Counted from the stretch's first letter, positions 20,413 to 31,420 are shown. The stretch is DNA of 64,000 nucleotides from Dactylorhiza incarnata (GCA_033032865.1 JAWHQI010000028.1:7087001-7151000), one strand, 5' to 3'. Program-made: numbers and translations. Notes: generated from the letters alone by a model not told the origin.

Positions 20413-22786
20413 TGATGGGTAGGAATTAAATTCCTGCGGAGCCTGGGTTCGGTTAGATTCCGGCCGGCGTTTTCATGGAGTCCGGCGAGTACTCGTACTT
20501 CGAGGAGCTAAACCGTTATCCCACCTGTCGAGGTGATGGAAGTAATGGTCGCTCCCGCTTTCGGAATATCAGGGGTAAAAACCGCGGCGATGGGGCCGGA
20601 ATTCTTTTTTGGTTAATTAATTTTATAAAAGAGGGTCTCACATAGAGTTTTTGAATGTAATTTATCCAACTTATCTTGCGATAAAGGCAAGTGCACCTTA
20701 TCGTTTTATAGTACAGGATATAATTTTTTTAGAAAATGATATCGCGGTCGTATTTATCCGAGGCCGTGTTGATTATTTCTACTTTAGGGACGCGCTATTA
20801 TCTTATCGATGAAAAAAATAATTGCATTAATTTAAAAGCAGAAATGACGAAAATCGCGGGCTTGGTGTGCGTTTAGCAAAAACAAGAAAAGCGATAGAAA
20901 AGCAGAAATTCTAAGTTATGAAAGCTGTAAATAAAGCAGAAAATCTAGTTTATGAAAGCTGTAAAGAATGCAGAAAATCTAGCTATGAAAGCGATAAAGA
21001 ATGCGGAAAATCTAGCTATGAAAACAGTAAAAATGCAGAAAATCTAGCTATGAAAGCGGTAAAACTATCTATGAAAGCGGTAAATCTATTTATGAAAGCG
21101 ATAAAAGCTATACTATGAAAGTGGTAAATCTATTTATGAAAGCTATAAAAACTAAACTATGAAAAAGCTTTAAAATTAATCTCATACACACACACACAAC
21201 AGAAATTAAAAAAAAAGAACAAGAACATGAAGAAAAACTTATCTATTTCATTAAGAAAATAAAATATTAAAAAACTAGGGAGGAGACAGAGGGAAACAAA
21301 GAGAGAGAAAAACAAAAGTGGAACACAAATACCAAAAACATCCGAATTTGTGAACCCCCAAAACATCAGCCAACACCCTTTATTTATAGGCAAAAGAGGG
21401 CTGCAATTAGCAAAAAAGAAAAAGAGGAAAAACAGCAGCTGGTGGTTAGACTGGTGAGGAAGGCAAATTTGACTTGAGTTGGGGTGCGGATAGAAGCTGG
21501 CAGGTTCTAGAAGGAGAGAGCTGGCAGGACAACATGCTGGAAGGAGAGCTGGGTTGGATGTAAGGGAATTCGTCGAACGCAGGGACGAGTTCGTCGAACA
21601 CCTTCAGAAACATACAATTAAATATATATTAAAATTTAGTTCGTCGAACGGGAGAGGGGAGAGTTCGTCGAACTGGGATGGCTGTGAGGAATTCGTCGAA
21701 CGCTGGGAGGTGGAGTTCGTCGAACGCCTTGATTTCGTCGAGCGGCTTCAGATATATATATAGTATATATAATATATAATATAATATACGAAACATAGAG
21801 ATCATAGCAGCGTTCGACGAATGCATAGCAGCTCATAGCAGCGTTCGACGAACGCTTAGCAGCTGGGAGTTCGTCGAGCTCCTGGCAGATATATATATCA
21901 TATATAATAATAAATATAATTTTATGAGAACGTCGAACGCCTGGCGCTGCGCGTTCGTCGAACACATAGCGTTGCGCGTTCGTCGAACGCATAGCACTGC
22001 GCGTTCGTCTATCGCATAGCAGCGTTCGACGAATGCATAGCAGCTGGGAGTTCGTCGAGCTCCTGGCAGATATATATATCATATATAATAATATATATAA
22101 TATTATGAGAGCGTTGAACGCCTGGCGTTGCGCGTTCGTCGAACGCATAGCGTTGCGCGTTCGTCGAGCGCATAGCAGCGTTCGACGAATGCATAGCAGC
22201 GTTCGACGAATCTATTATTATTTTAATTTATTTTATTTTAGTTTAAATTTTTTTTATTTAATTTTCTTTTAATTTACATAATTATTTATATGATTATATT
22301 TAATATATATACTCTGTTATTATTTATTATATATATATTATTTTATATACTATTATTATTTTACATTTATATCATATATATTTATATTTCAATATATTTA
22401 ATAATATATACATTATTATTACCATGTTTTCATTTGTATTTACATATAAATATATGATTATTTATTTTATTTACATACATATAACTATATTATTTACATA
22501 TATATTTATTTATAACTATATTATTTATTCTGCATAATATGTACAAAGAAATAAATAAATTCAAAATTTTATTCTTATATAAATATATTTACAAAGAATA
22601 TTTATACAAATTTTTCTAATTTTGTTTCATACTTAAATAACTCTTCCTTTTTTAAAGATATATATATTTATATACATTAGAAAAAAAACAAGTTATTTAT
22701 TCAATAAATTATCTGAAATATGTACAAAATTACCCAAAATTAAGCTACAAATTATACTAAAAATATGTAATATTTTCTATTCATCA
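20413..22786 (-). repeat. Ath-3 5' LTR
   Basis: 2,374 bp, the uninterrupted counterpart of the left copy. Contents in plus-strand order: conserved start (TGATGGGTAGG), AAAGC minisatellite (20915-21170), TATA box (21379-21390, minus), palindrome cluster (21565-22215) with an approximately 181-bp duplication, then AT-rich sequence to TTCATCA. Confidence 0.9.
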
Positions 22787-22791
22787 CTACT

Positions 22792-23231
22792 CGTGGCATT
22801 TCGCAGAGAATTCTGAGACCCCGCACACCGACTCCGAGTTTGGGGATGAAGAGATGTCCCCCTTCCCAAAGCAGGTGGAAGACTTCTTGGGTGATCCACG
22901 AGACCCCGAAGCTATGAAGCGGCGAACTGCCGAGTTGTTCCAGAAGCAAGGTCGGATGTTGCTGGACCTCATCCTTTAGGCGAGAAGAGACAGAGAGGCT
23001 GCCGAGGAGAGGCATGCCGCCCTAATGGATGAGTGTGTGAGACTTCGTGCCATGATACCTCACGATCCCGACGAGACTGCGACCTCACCGGATGCGCATA
23101 TAGCGAGGATTAAGGATTATGCCCATCTGGTTGATCACGAGGCCCGTGCTGCCATTGATTATTATAATTCCAGGGTACCACCGAGGTTAGGATCGCGAGG
23201 TGGCGGCAGATGGAAATGGCTGCCCCATTAG
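22792..23231 (+). pseudogene. Tat-2 opposite-strand gene 1, 3' part
   Basis: This continues the gene interrupted by Ath-3 at 7951. From 22809 the frame codes NSETPHTDSEFGDEEMSPF, an Arg/Glu-rich helical stretch (ARRDREAAEERHAALMDECV) and AHLVDHEARAAIDYYNSR, ending at TAG 23229-23231. One in-frame TAG near 22977 (a CAG-to-TAG type change) and a one-base frame offset near 22800 make it a pseudogene. No domain is recognised; the heptad-like pattern suggests a coiled coil. Confidence 0.6.
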
Positions 23232-23584
23232 TCTCACGAAACTAGCTTCCACTCTGCGAACTCCTTCCGTTTATGATTTTATTTGTTATTAATTTGGACA
23301 ATCTCGCGGTTATTGCGACTTGTATTGATTCTCGCTCGCTAGGAGCTATTAACAATTATTTATGGGTTCTCGCTCGCGATTCCCATAATACTGCCCTTTG
23401 CTTATTTTATTCTCGCTATGTGTTACGTGATCCTCGCAAAATATCTGCTTATACTAGTCTCGCAGGATAATCTCGCTCGCATATTATTTGCGAAATAATT
23501 TGTGTTCTCGTGCGCCGTCACCATGTGACGTTTTGGCTAGCTACACCCCTGACGCTTGGGCATCTTCCCGCCTTTTTTGTTTTT
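23232..23584 (+). other. Spacer between the two opposite-strand genes
   Basis: No coding capacity is seen. It would hold the 3' end of gene 1 and the promoter of gene 2. TCTCGC-rich words are frequent. Confidence 0.5.
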
Positions 23585-23594
23585 CTATAAATAG
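23585..23594 (+). promoter_or_regulatory. TATA box of opposite-strand gene 2
   Basis: CTATAAATAG lies 118 bases before the ATG at 23712, a layout very like that of gene 1. Confidence 0.65.
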
Positions 23595-23711
23595 CCGTTC
23601 ATAACCAGTTTTCACCTACCGCATTAATCATCGACCCTTCCTCTTCCTCTGCGCGGGAGCTCTCGCAGCGTCTTTCTCGCAATCTTCTCTTCTCTTCGCA
23701 GATTTTCCAAG

Positions 23712-25661
23712 ATGGGTGGTGATTCTAGCGAGGCTGAGGGTCGCCTGAAGTGTTCTTGGGCCTTCACCGACCATTCCTTCTTCTGTTGCAACTTGACGGA
23801 GGAGGAGTACCTTACCGCCCTCGCCAACTTCGTCCCTCCTGGGTTCACAGCTCGCCGCCCTAGCGAGGAGGAAGTGATAAATGCACCCCTCGCTGATGAG
23901 CTCTCAATCTCCACAGCACACTTCGCAGTCAGCCTGCGACTGCCCCTTTGGCCAGAACTTCGCCAGGTACCAATTGTCTCGCTTTCTTTTCTTTTCTTGC
24001 GAGATTAATCTCGCTCGTGAGATTTTTATCTTTCTATGTATTGTTCGGTAGGTGTTCATGCACAATGGCGTGGTTCCTGCTCAACTCACCCCCAACGTCA
24101 TGGTCGTCATTGTCGCGTTCGCGTGCTACATGCGAGAAGAGCGCATCAAATTCAGTTTGTCGGTCTTCCGGAAACTTTTTTCCTTCCGGGCCTACAAGGA
24201 AGGCACCCCTTACTTCGTGGGGTCTGGGGTCAAGGTCGCCGAGACCGTGAACAAGACCCACTATTGGGCCCAGAAGTTCCTCATCGTGAAGGGGAGCTTC
24301 GGCAATATCCCGTTCTCGCCTATTCAACATGGCGAGAGCACCTATCGCCCCCCAGCCCTCGGCATCCATGACGCCGACCTGCTCCAGTTCTTCCTAAAGA
24401 AGAACTTCGAGGTGGTCCACCTCCGTCGAAACATCAATTCGCTACCCCCAGTATTCCCTGGGGAGGGTAAGAATCTTGATCGCTAATTTGCTTTCCTTTA
24501 TCCTTCAATCTTTCTAACCGAAACTTTATCAGGTGAGCGAGATGTACCTCTCAACCCCCCTACGCGAGCAATAGGAAACCCTCCTCTACCCTCACTCTCG
24601 CAACAATTGGGGCAGAGGCCTGCAGCGAGACCCTCGCTGCGACCCCCCCCCCCCCCGACTTCCAAGAAAATACCGGAGGCTTCCGGCAGCAAAGGCCCCA
24701 ACCCACCTTCAAAAAAGAAACAAAAGAAATGCGAGGGCTCGCTCCCTTCTAAGAAGGGGAAGCAGCATGTCGAGCCCTCCCTCTGCGAGATCGACCTCTC
24801 CAGCATCCCTGAGGAGGGGGAGGCTGATGATCCGGTTTAGGTCGCTGCCGAGACCTCAGACCCGTCGATTCCAATTAACCACTGAAACTTTGGCCTCGGC
24901 CAGCGAAACCGAGATGAAACCGGCGAGCTCATGTTGCGCTAGAAGCCGGAGATCAACAGGGCCGACATCTCCACCATCCTCCCTACTTGGGTGGAGAAGT
25001 CGACCGTCAGTGGTCACGCATTCAACTTCTCCTTCTGCCTCTACGGCCGCGAGGATGTCGCGGTCTATAAGGAAGAGACCGCGAGGACCCTCGCCTATGA
25101 GAGCGCGAGATCCCAGTTGCGCTCTGTAGAGCTCGCGCACATGATGGGGAGGAGGTGCTTGCAGCTGGAGCGCCAAAACGTGGAGCTCACTAAAGCCTAC
25201 CGGGGCTCCCAGGCCGAGATTGCCTAACTAAACGAAAAGTTGTTCGCCGCCGAAGGTGGTGTGGTGAGTCCTTTGGCCCTCACTACCTCTCTCCCTTCCA
25301 ACTTGTTTTTTGTCTCATCTTTTTCTCTTTTGTAGGATGCTGAGGCGGCCGGGCGAGCTGACGCTCGCACCTCAGCTTGGAGGGCGAGGTCTCGCCGTTG
25401 AAGGCCCATAACCGCGAGTTGACCTGCGCTACCGTCCCCCCTTCTCCTCGTCACTTGAAGGAAGAGCGGCGAGCCTGAGGCGAGGAGATCCGCGAGGAAT
25501 CTACCAACGCCATTCACTACATCTTCCAGGCAATGAAAGGGGCCGTCCTGCTGTCTGCCGAGGCCAAAGACCTGAGCATTGTGGATATCGTTCCTGAGCT
25601 CTTCATCCCGCTCCCGCCAGTTGTGAGCAGCGACGACGAAGAGTCTACGAGCGACCATTGA
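23712..25661 (+). pseudogene. Tat-2 opposite-strand gene 2, putative gypsy-type transposon protein family
   Basis: Exon 1 is 23712-23966 (MGGDSSEAEGRLKCSWAFTD; LTEEEYLTAL). Intron 1 is 23967-24051 (GTACC...GTAG). Exon 2 is 24052-24466 and codes VFMHNGVVPAQLTPNVMVVI, YWAQKFLIVKG. Intron 2 is 24467-24532 (GTAAGA...TCAG). Exon 3 starts at 24533, continues through a C14 run (24643-24656) and a Lys-rich segment (PPSKKKQKKCEGSLPSKKGK), and meets TAG at 24838-24840. A helical segment follows at 24991-25227 and a last exon after an intron near 25264-25336. The exon 1-2 region matches the plant family annotated as putative gypsy-type transposon (Transposase_28), as I recall it. The function of that family is unknown. 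Confidence 0.7.
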
Positions 25662-26070
25662 AAACTTGTACTTTGTTCTTAATTTTTGTTTTGTAGCTCT
25701 TTTGACTGGAGAGATCGCCACAACATGTAACTAAACAGTAAAATATGAATGAAGATTTTTGTGCACTATTTTCACCTTTCTTGTCATTAATTTTCTAAGT
25801 TCAAATTTGTTCTCGCTTATTCTTTATTGTCTTCATCGCGTTTGATCTCGCCTAACGCGTAATTGCCCGATCTCGGCATAGGACACATGTTGGTTTGTCG
25901 GATTTATTATCCTCTTATTCTCGCCTTCTTTGGGATCTCCTTTTCCCCCCAAGCCAAGGGAGGAGTGATCATTCCTCCTCCTTTTCAACTTCAGCGGGCG
26001 AGATCCCTCTAGGATTTCTCACTTAGTTTGGTGTCAGTGAGTATTCGCCTCCTTCCTAAGTTGGCGACTG
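25662..26070 (-). other. Tat-2 3' untranslated spacer
   Basis: No gene is seen. It lies between the opposite-strand gene 2 stop and the tandem repeats; short TCTCGCC words recur. Confidence 0.5.
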
Positions 26071-26435
26071 TACTTCTCATTTCACGTGAGAACTCCGCTT
26101 CTCGCCGAGCGAGAAGACCTCTAGTTCCAGGTTTTGGGGAACCCTGAAGATTGTAACTCATTTTCACTTTACCCTTCTTGTTCCATGCCGAGAACTCCGC
26201 TTCTCGCTGAGCGAGAAGACTTCTAGTTCCAGGGTTTGGGGAACCCTGAAGATTGTAACTCGTTTTCACTTTACCCTTCTTGTTCCATGCGAGAACCTCT
26301 CTTCTCGCCGAGCGAGAAGACTTCTAGTTCCATCTTCTGAGGATTCCTGAAGATGGTAACTCATTTTCATTTTTACATCTTGTTTCATGCGAGAACTTCC
26401 CTCCTCGCAGAGCGAGAAGACTTCTAATTCCAGAT
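26071..26435. repeat. Tandem repeat A (about 101 bp x 4) in Tat-2
   Basis: Four units share TCTCGCCGAGCGAGAAGAC (at about 26100, 26202, 26303, 26402) followed by CTTCTAGTTCCAG and CTGAAGATTGTAACTC. Each unit holds a dyad around the GAGCGAGAAG core. Tandem repeats in this position are known in Tat elements. Confidence 0.88.
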
Positions 26436-26440
26436 TCAAC

Positions 26441-26900
26441 CAGCCTCTCCAGAGATCAACCTGACCAATCGTCTATGAGAGCCCGGCAGCGGAATCGATC
26501 TGGGGCACTCCATCACCAACACTTGTCACCTTGCCAGCCTCTCCAGAGATCAACCTGACCCACCTTCTATGAGATCCCAGCAGCGGAATTGATCTGGGGC
26601 CAGCACCAACACTTGTCACCTTGCCAGCCTCTCCAGAGATCAACCTGACCCACCGTTTATGAGAGCCTAGCAGCGGAATCGATTTGGGACACTCCAACAC
26701 CAACACTTGTCACCTTGCCAGCCTCTCCAGAGATCAACCTGACCCACCGTCTATGAGAGCCCGGCAGCGGAATCGATCTGGGGCACTCTAGCTCCAATAC
26801 TTATCACCTTATCAGCCTCTCCAGAGATCAACCTGACCCACCGTCTATGAGAGCCCGGCAGCGGAATCGATCTGGGGCACTCCAGCACCAATACTTTCGT
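26441..26900. repeat. Tandem repeat B (94 bp x 5) in Tat-2
   Basis: Five units start CAGCCTCTCCAGAGATCAAC at 26441, 26535, 26625, 26719 and 26813. The second unit is 4 bp shorter. Units contain GGCAGCGGAATCGATCTGGG. Confidence 0.92.
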
Positions 26901-26970
26901 TGAGGACCCATGGTTAGTATAGAAAACAATATATGAAGAGTTGCACATGCAAATAGATTTCTATAAAAAC

Positions 26971-28170
26971 TCAAGGATAGAAACACTTGAAGTCATCCCC
27001 ACTCCTGGCTTGGCCGAGGGGTACACCTTCCACATCCCGGAGGTGGTACCCTCCTGACTTGAGCACTTCGCTTACAATGTACGGACCCTCCCAGTTGGGG
27101 TTGAGCTTACCCACTGTAGCTCCTCTTCTGGCTGCATCGACCTTCTTCAGGACCAGATCCCCCTTCTGGAAGTGCTTCACCCGGATGTGCTTGTCAAAGT
27201 ACCGAGCCATCCACCGTTTGATTTCCTCCTGCCTAATGGTGGCCAGGTCTCGGAGCTCTTCTACCAGATCCAAGGACAACCTTTGCCCTTCTTCGTTGTT
27301 TGCCCTCCATTCTTTATCTCCTTCCACTGTAGCGGCCACCCTAGGAGACTTGACCTCGAATTCAACTAGGAGGACGGCCTCGGACCTGTGAGATAGCTTG
27401 AAGGGGGTCTCTCCAGTGGCCGTGTTTGGGGTGGTCCTCAGGGCCCAGAGGACCGAAGGTAACTGCTCAACCCAGCTCCCTCTAAGGTTCTCGACCTTCT
27501 TCTTCAATAGGTTCACAATGATTTTGTTCGCGGCCTCCACCTGCCCATTACTCCTAGGGTGGTGGACTGAGGCGAACCGAAGGTCTATGCCAAGATGAGT
27601 GCAGAAGCCAACGAATTCATCGCTAGAAAACTGTGGACCATTGTCCATGACAATGGCCAGTGGAATACCATACCTGCAAATGATCTCACCCCAAACAAAA
27701 TTCTTTTCTACTTGGGAGGTTACCTTGGCCAACGCCTTCACCTCGATCCAATTGGAGATGTAGTCTATCATTACCATCAGGAAGTTCCTTTGGCCGCTTG
27801 CCTGGGGGAAAGGTCCCACCAGGTCCAACCCCCATATTGCAAATGGCCAGAGGGTTGTGATCGTTCGGAGCCTCTGGGCTGGAAGGAGTTGGAGAGGGGC
27901 GTAGAGTTGACACTTGGAGCATCTCCTGGAGAACTCCGCCGCATCCTTGCTGAGGGTGGGCCAGAAGTAGCCCTGCCTCAGAACTCGTCCTTCCAAGTTC
28001 CTGCTCCCCGAGTGACTTCCGCACTCTCCCAAATGAATCTCTTCCAGGACCCTTGGGGCCTCCTCCTCCGAGACACAACAGGCTAGGAGCCCCGAGAGGG
28101 TCTTTCTATACAGCAACCCTGCATGCAAGGAGTAGTATGCTGATTTAAACCTGAGTCATCGCTTGTCTAA
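26971..28170 (-). pseudogene. Tat-2 integrase
   Basis: A 385-codon open frame (28128-26971) covers the zinc-binding motif (H in EEIHLGECGSHSG, paired Cys in RRCSKCQLY), the catalytic core (LDLVGPFPQASG, IVMDNGPQFSSDEF, SNGQVEAANK: D, D, E) and the C-terminal barrel (FQKGDLVLKKVDAARRG, LNPNWEGPYIVSEVL). It ends DDFKCFYP, close to the normal end for Tat integrases. The domain itself looks intact; upstream sequence is out of frame after the C14/C11 homopolymers at 28171-28196. Confidence 0.92.
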
Positions 28171-28196
28171 CCCCCCCCCCCCCCACCCCCCCCCCC
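28171..28196. repeat. C14-A-C11 homopolymer
   Basis: It lies between the aRNH and the integrase of Tat-2 and adds glycine codons or shifts the frame on the minus strand. Confidence 0.85.
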
Positions 28197-28199
28197 TCG

Positions 28200-28690
28200 T
28201 ATAACTTCCCTGAGGTCAAGAATGTGATGAAGGGATCCATCCACGACACCCGCTGATCCACCTCCATCAGCTCCCCCTCCTCGATGGAGGGTCAGAAGAG
28301 TTCCGACACCGTTCCCCCATCCTGGGGACCAAACTTGGCTAGGAGGTCCGCCTGGGTGCTTTTCTCCCTTGGGATATGCTTGATGGAGAAAGTCCGTAAC
28401 TGCCCGATCACCACCTTGACCTTCTCCAAGTACCGTTGGAGTGTTGGCTCCTTGACCTCGAACTCTCCCTTGATTTTGCAAGCAACAACCATGGAGTCTG
28501 TCGAGACCTCCACGTCCTATACCCCCAACTCCCGGGCTAAGCGAAGGCCTGCTATCACTACCTCATACTCTGCCTGGTTGTTGGTGAGAGGGAAGTGAAT
28601 GTTGATTGCTTGTTCTATCCTCGTCCCGTGAGGGCTTACCAAGACTACCCCCCCCCCCCCCCCCAAAGAGTGCCTTCCTTATGCGCCATC
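28200..28690 (-). pseudogene. Tat-2 second RNase H (aRNH type)
   Basis: The minus strand codes VDGA (first Asp), NNQAEYEVVIAGLRLARELG (Glu), VSTDSMVVACKIKGEFEVKE (Asp) and REKSTQADLLAKFGPQDGG (Asp). This is the full acidic set of an archaeal-type RNase H, which only some plant gypsy lineages such as Tat carry. A C17 run (28648-28664) lies in the glycine-rich loop after the first Asp, and a stop precedes STDS, so it is broken. Confidence 0.8.
28648..28664. repeat. C17 homopolymer in the aRNH coding region
   Basis: On the minus strand it codes a poly-Gly run where Tat aRNH domains normally have a short Gly-rich loop. Confidence 0.85.
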
Positions 28691-29107
28691 AACTAGCATC
28701 TTCCAGGCCACTGGACGGGGTAGTTCAGCTTCCTCTACCTCGGTCATATAGTCGACCATGAAATCTGCCACTGCTTGTGCCTTTATGGACACTCTGGGCA
28801 CGTCGGAGATGTTGAATTCACTTAACTCCACCGACCACTTGGACAGTCTTCCAGAGTGCTCTACTCCCTCCATGACGTTGCAAAGGGGGTGTTCGGTCAC
28901 CACTTTGATGGAGTGTGCCTGGAAGTAGGGCCGGAGCATCCGGGCCGACACCACCAGGGCGAAGGCAAGCTTCTCTAGAATTGGATACCTGAGCTCGGCA
29001 TTCCTCAATACCCTGCTTACATAATAAATTGCTAGTTGCTTCTTCCCTTCTTCTCGGACCAACACCGAGCTCACCGCTTCCAACCCTACCCCCAGATATA
29101 GGGATAA
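28679..29107 (-). pseudogene. Tat-2 first RNase H and connection region (3' part)
   Basis: The minus strand codes LSLYLGVGLEAVSSVLVREE, QLAIYYVSRVLRNAELRY, LEKLAFALVVSARMLRPYFQ and HSGRLSKWSVELSEFNI. After removal of Lard-5 and one GTCCT copy the frame joins QAPLLQGPRQGED on the other side without a shift. It continues into the aRNH domain. Confidence 0.88.
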
Positions 29108-29112
29108 GTCCT
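29108..29112. repeat. Left TSD of Lard-5 (GTCCT)
   Basis: It is identical to 34604-34608. Confidence 0.92.
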
Positions 29113-30530
29113 TGATGAGTCCCATTTATATACACATTTATGGACTCATCTGGGCTAGTTTTCACGCACTTGCACTTCACTTTTTGTGTATTAATGCTTA
29201 TATTTCATTTAGTCACAATTCTCACATGAAGTGCACTTCTAGGCCCGATGTGGTGTATTTTATTGATTATCACTCTTAATGTCTTTCATGTTGTGTTATG
29301 TGCCACTTTCAGTGGTTTTGATTTGTGTTTATGCTGGAACAGGGGTCGTGCAGGTGTTCCCGGTACAAATCTGTACAGGAACACTGCGCACGATCACTGG
29401 TTATACCGCGCACGACCACTGATCGTGCGTCGCCGATCGTGTGCGTTCATTTGCAGCCCAATGTTGCATTCTGAATTTGGTCGTGCGTCCTTACGCATGG
29501 TCGTGCGATCTTTATATTTTATAAAGTTTTTGTCTCAGGTTCCGCTGGGATAGTGCGCACGAGCGCCAAACTTCTAGTGCGCACGACCACTGGTCGTGTG
29601 CCACTGGTCGTGCGCACTATTTTGCCAGCGCCTATTTAATGCCTTGTTCCGCGATTTTAGGGTATTCATTCCGCCCCGTAGACGCCCATCCACGGATTTT
29701 GGGAGCTTCTCTCCCCCCATTCGCCTCCCTTCATCCATCCATCCTCCGTTCAAGATCCGGGCATCGATTCATCATCCAAATGCTCCACTGCTATCACTCC
29801 GACGAGTTCTCAACCACGCAACACTATTTTTGTGAAAAGAAGAAGAAGATGCAGGGATTCAGTGCCAGCTCATAGGTTCAAGTGAAGAAGACGGGACGTT
29901 AGCGGAGGATTGACAACCCTTCGAGTATCCCGGACGTTAGCCAAAGCCGAGCCCGAATTGACAACCCGGAATTCCGGCCGTGAACGACGGCGAGTCTTCA
30001 TCCTTTGGTGACGAAACCTCTATCTTTCATTTTCATATTATAATTTGTTGTGTAATTTCTGAGATTTTGATGTATTGAACAATTAGTTGCGATAATATAA
30101 TCATGTCTCGTTATGTTATTGGTTGATGATCTCGTTGTGACAATCATTCCGTTTCATTCACGTTCATAATCCACGCTATAGCAAAAGTGCTATTAGCATT
30201 TGCGAAGAGGTGCTCTCGACCCTCAACACTTCCACCCTTGCGATCGCCCATCCGCGTGCCTTCTCGTCCATGCGCTTTCCAAAGTACGGCATCGTGGCCG
30301 TTGCATCCATCCCGCCTTGCGAAGCGAAGTTTTGACTCGCATCTCATTTCTGTGTAGTAATTTAGGAAACCAAAATCAAAGCCCCTATTTTTCCTTTAAT
30401 TTACTCTTGTAATTATTTTCTCAATCCGAAGAGTCAAACTAACCACGCGCATTCCTTGAGAGACGATATTCGGGGACGTACTCCCAACTTTATTACTTGT
30501 GTGACCGGTGCACTTGCCGAGCACGCATCA
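29113..30530 (+). repeat. Lard-5 5' LTR
   Basis: 1,418 bp, TGATGAGTCCC...CACGCATCA. The U3 cluster of GGTCGTGCGCAC words (29395-29620) precedes a TATA-like CTATTTAAT (29632-29641). Confidence 0.92.
29395..29620. repeat. CGTGCGCACGA palindromes in Lard-5 U3
   Basis: Repeated GTGCGCAC, GATCGTGCG and CGACCACTGGTCG dyads occur here. In the other LTR one dyad has perfect 11-bp arms (GCGCACGACCA) around a single base at 33646-33668. Confidence 0.85.
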
Positions 30531-30536
30531 AGTTTT

Positions 30537-30554
30537 TGGCGCCGCTGCCGGGGA
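30537..30554 (+). promoter_or_regulatory. Lard-5 primer-binding site
   Basis: TGGCGCCGCTGCCGGGGA lies six bases after the LTR, the Athila Asp-tRNA-type site. Confidence 0.88.
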
Positions 30555-30649
30555 ATGCAGGCGTAGTTTGATTTTGGTGTTTGAGTTAATAGTTACAGGA
30601 GTTGTTGTTTTTTTTTCTATTGTTTTCGGGTTGTGTGTAGGCAGGAGCG

Positions 30650-31420
30650 ATGTCATGTTCTTTATTTCCTCTGTCACAACATGATGAGAATACAACCTAT
30701 TTGGAGGAGAAATTCTTCAAATTTGCTCAAATTATAATTCAAGGCCTTGAAACGCAGCAAGAGTATATTGATAGATTGACTATGCAGGTTGAGACTTTGG
30801 TGTCTCTTGCCTCGGCCATGTTGCAAGAACCTCCTCATGATGTGATAGTGGTACAATCAGAACCTACAGGGAGTGAAACTGGGATCACTCCCTCGACTAA
30901 TGATTCTTTATGTTCTTCATCTACTTTGTTTCTTGACCCTCTTTCATTGGTTACAATTCAACGGGAAGAGTTAGTGTTGGTCATCCAGGTAGAATCTGAT
31001 CATCTCTCGCGGGAGGATGTCACTTGTGACATTTCATCCTCCTGCTTTGCTCCTACGGATGTTGAGTATACTCTCGCTCCATCTCTTCCTGTTATTTCTA
31101 ACATCGTTTCATTTGTGCCCCCGCAGAATTTGGAATATGCTGACCCATTTTTGGGCAGTCGGATGAGGCATTCCTGGCCGGATAAGCATGTTGCAGTGGC
31201 AGACGATATTGCTTTGTCCACTCCAGCGTCACCGCATGTGCTTCCCCTAAAGGACTGGCTGCAGGGGGGAAAGCGATTTTTCTTTGAAGAAATACTCTTG
31301 GAAGAGAGAAACAGAGCAAAAAAAAGAGGAGACTTGGGGATGGAGGCTAAACCTCTTACTTCGTTTCCGTCAATTGTGGGTCTCCGGACCTTTTTCTTCT
31401 CTCTGCAGTTACTATTTTAA
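30650..31420 (+). CDS. Lard-5 unknown protein, 256 codons
   Basis: This is the only long frame of Lard-5, starting MSCSLFPLSQHDENTTYLEE at the first ATG after the primer site (about 95 bases downstream). The N-terminal 60 residues look helical and possibly coiled-coil (FAQIIIQGLETQQEYIDRLT). The middle is Ser/Thr/Pro-rich, and a basic RNRAKKRG segment lies near the end. I recognise no gag, zinc knuckle or enzyme motif. It could be a degenerate gag or a captured fragment. Whether it is translated cannot be judged from sequence. Confidence 0.45.
   Translation: MSCSLFPLSQHDENTTYLEEKFFKFAQIIIQGLETQQEYIDRLTMQVETLVSLASAMLQEPPHDVIVVQSEPTGSETGITPSTNDSLCSSSTLFLDPLSLVTIQREELVLVIQVESDHLSREDVTCDISSSCFAPTDVEYTLAPSLPVISNIVSFVPPQNLEYADPFLGSRMRHSWPDKHVAVADDIALSTPASPHVLPLKDWLQGGKRFFFEEILLEERNRAKKRGDLGMEAKPLTSFPSIVGLRTFFFSLQLLF

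Larger units (their letters stand above)
7952..22786 (-). mobile_element. Ath-3: Athila-like gypsy deletion derivative, carrying Cop-4
   Basis: Flanks are CTACC (7947-7951) and CTACT (22787-22791), a TSD with one later change. The native element is about 8.2 kb: LTRs of about 2.4 kb and an interior of 3.4 kb (16972-20412). Orientation is minus: an Asp-tRNA-type primer site (TGGCGTCGTTGCCGGGGA) lies at 20393-20410 and a polypurine tract at 16972-16990. The interior keeps gag and a protease scrap, but RT, RNase H and integrase are gone, so it is non-autonomous. Its sequence parallels Ath-7 throughout. Confidence 0.88.

Noticed and set aside
26987..28598. Plus-strand open frames opposite the Tat-2 integrase and RNase H
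   Set aside because: They mirror conserved minus-strand motifs and lack introns, TATA boxes or recognisable domains, unlike the opposite-strand genes at 7280 and 23712.
30650..31420. Lard-5 frame as a normal Athila gag
   Set aside because: None of the Athila gag signatures seen in Ath-3 and Ath-7 (for example TLNNKTP, QTFYNGL) are present.
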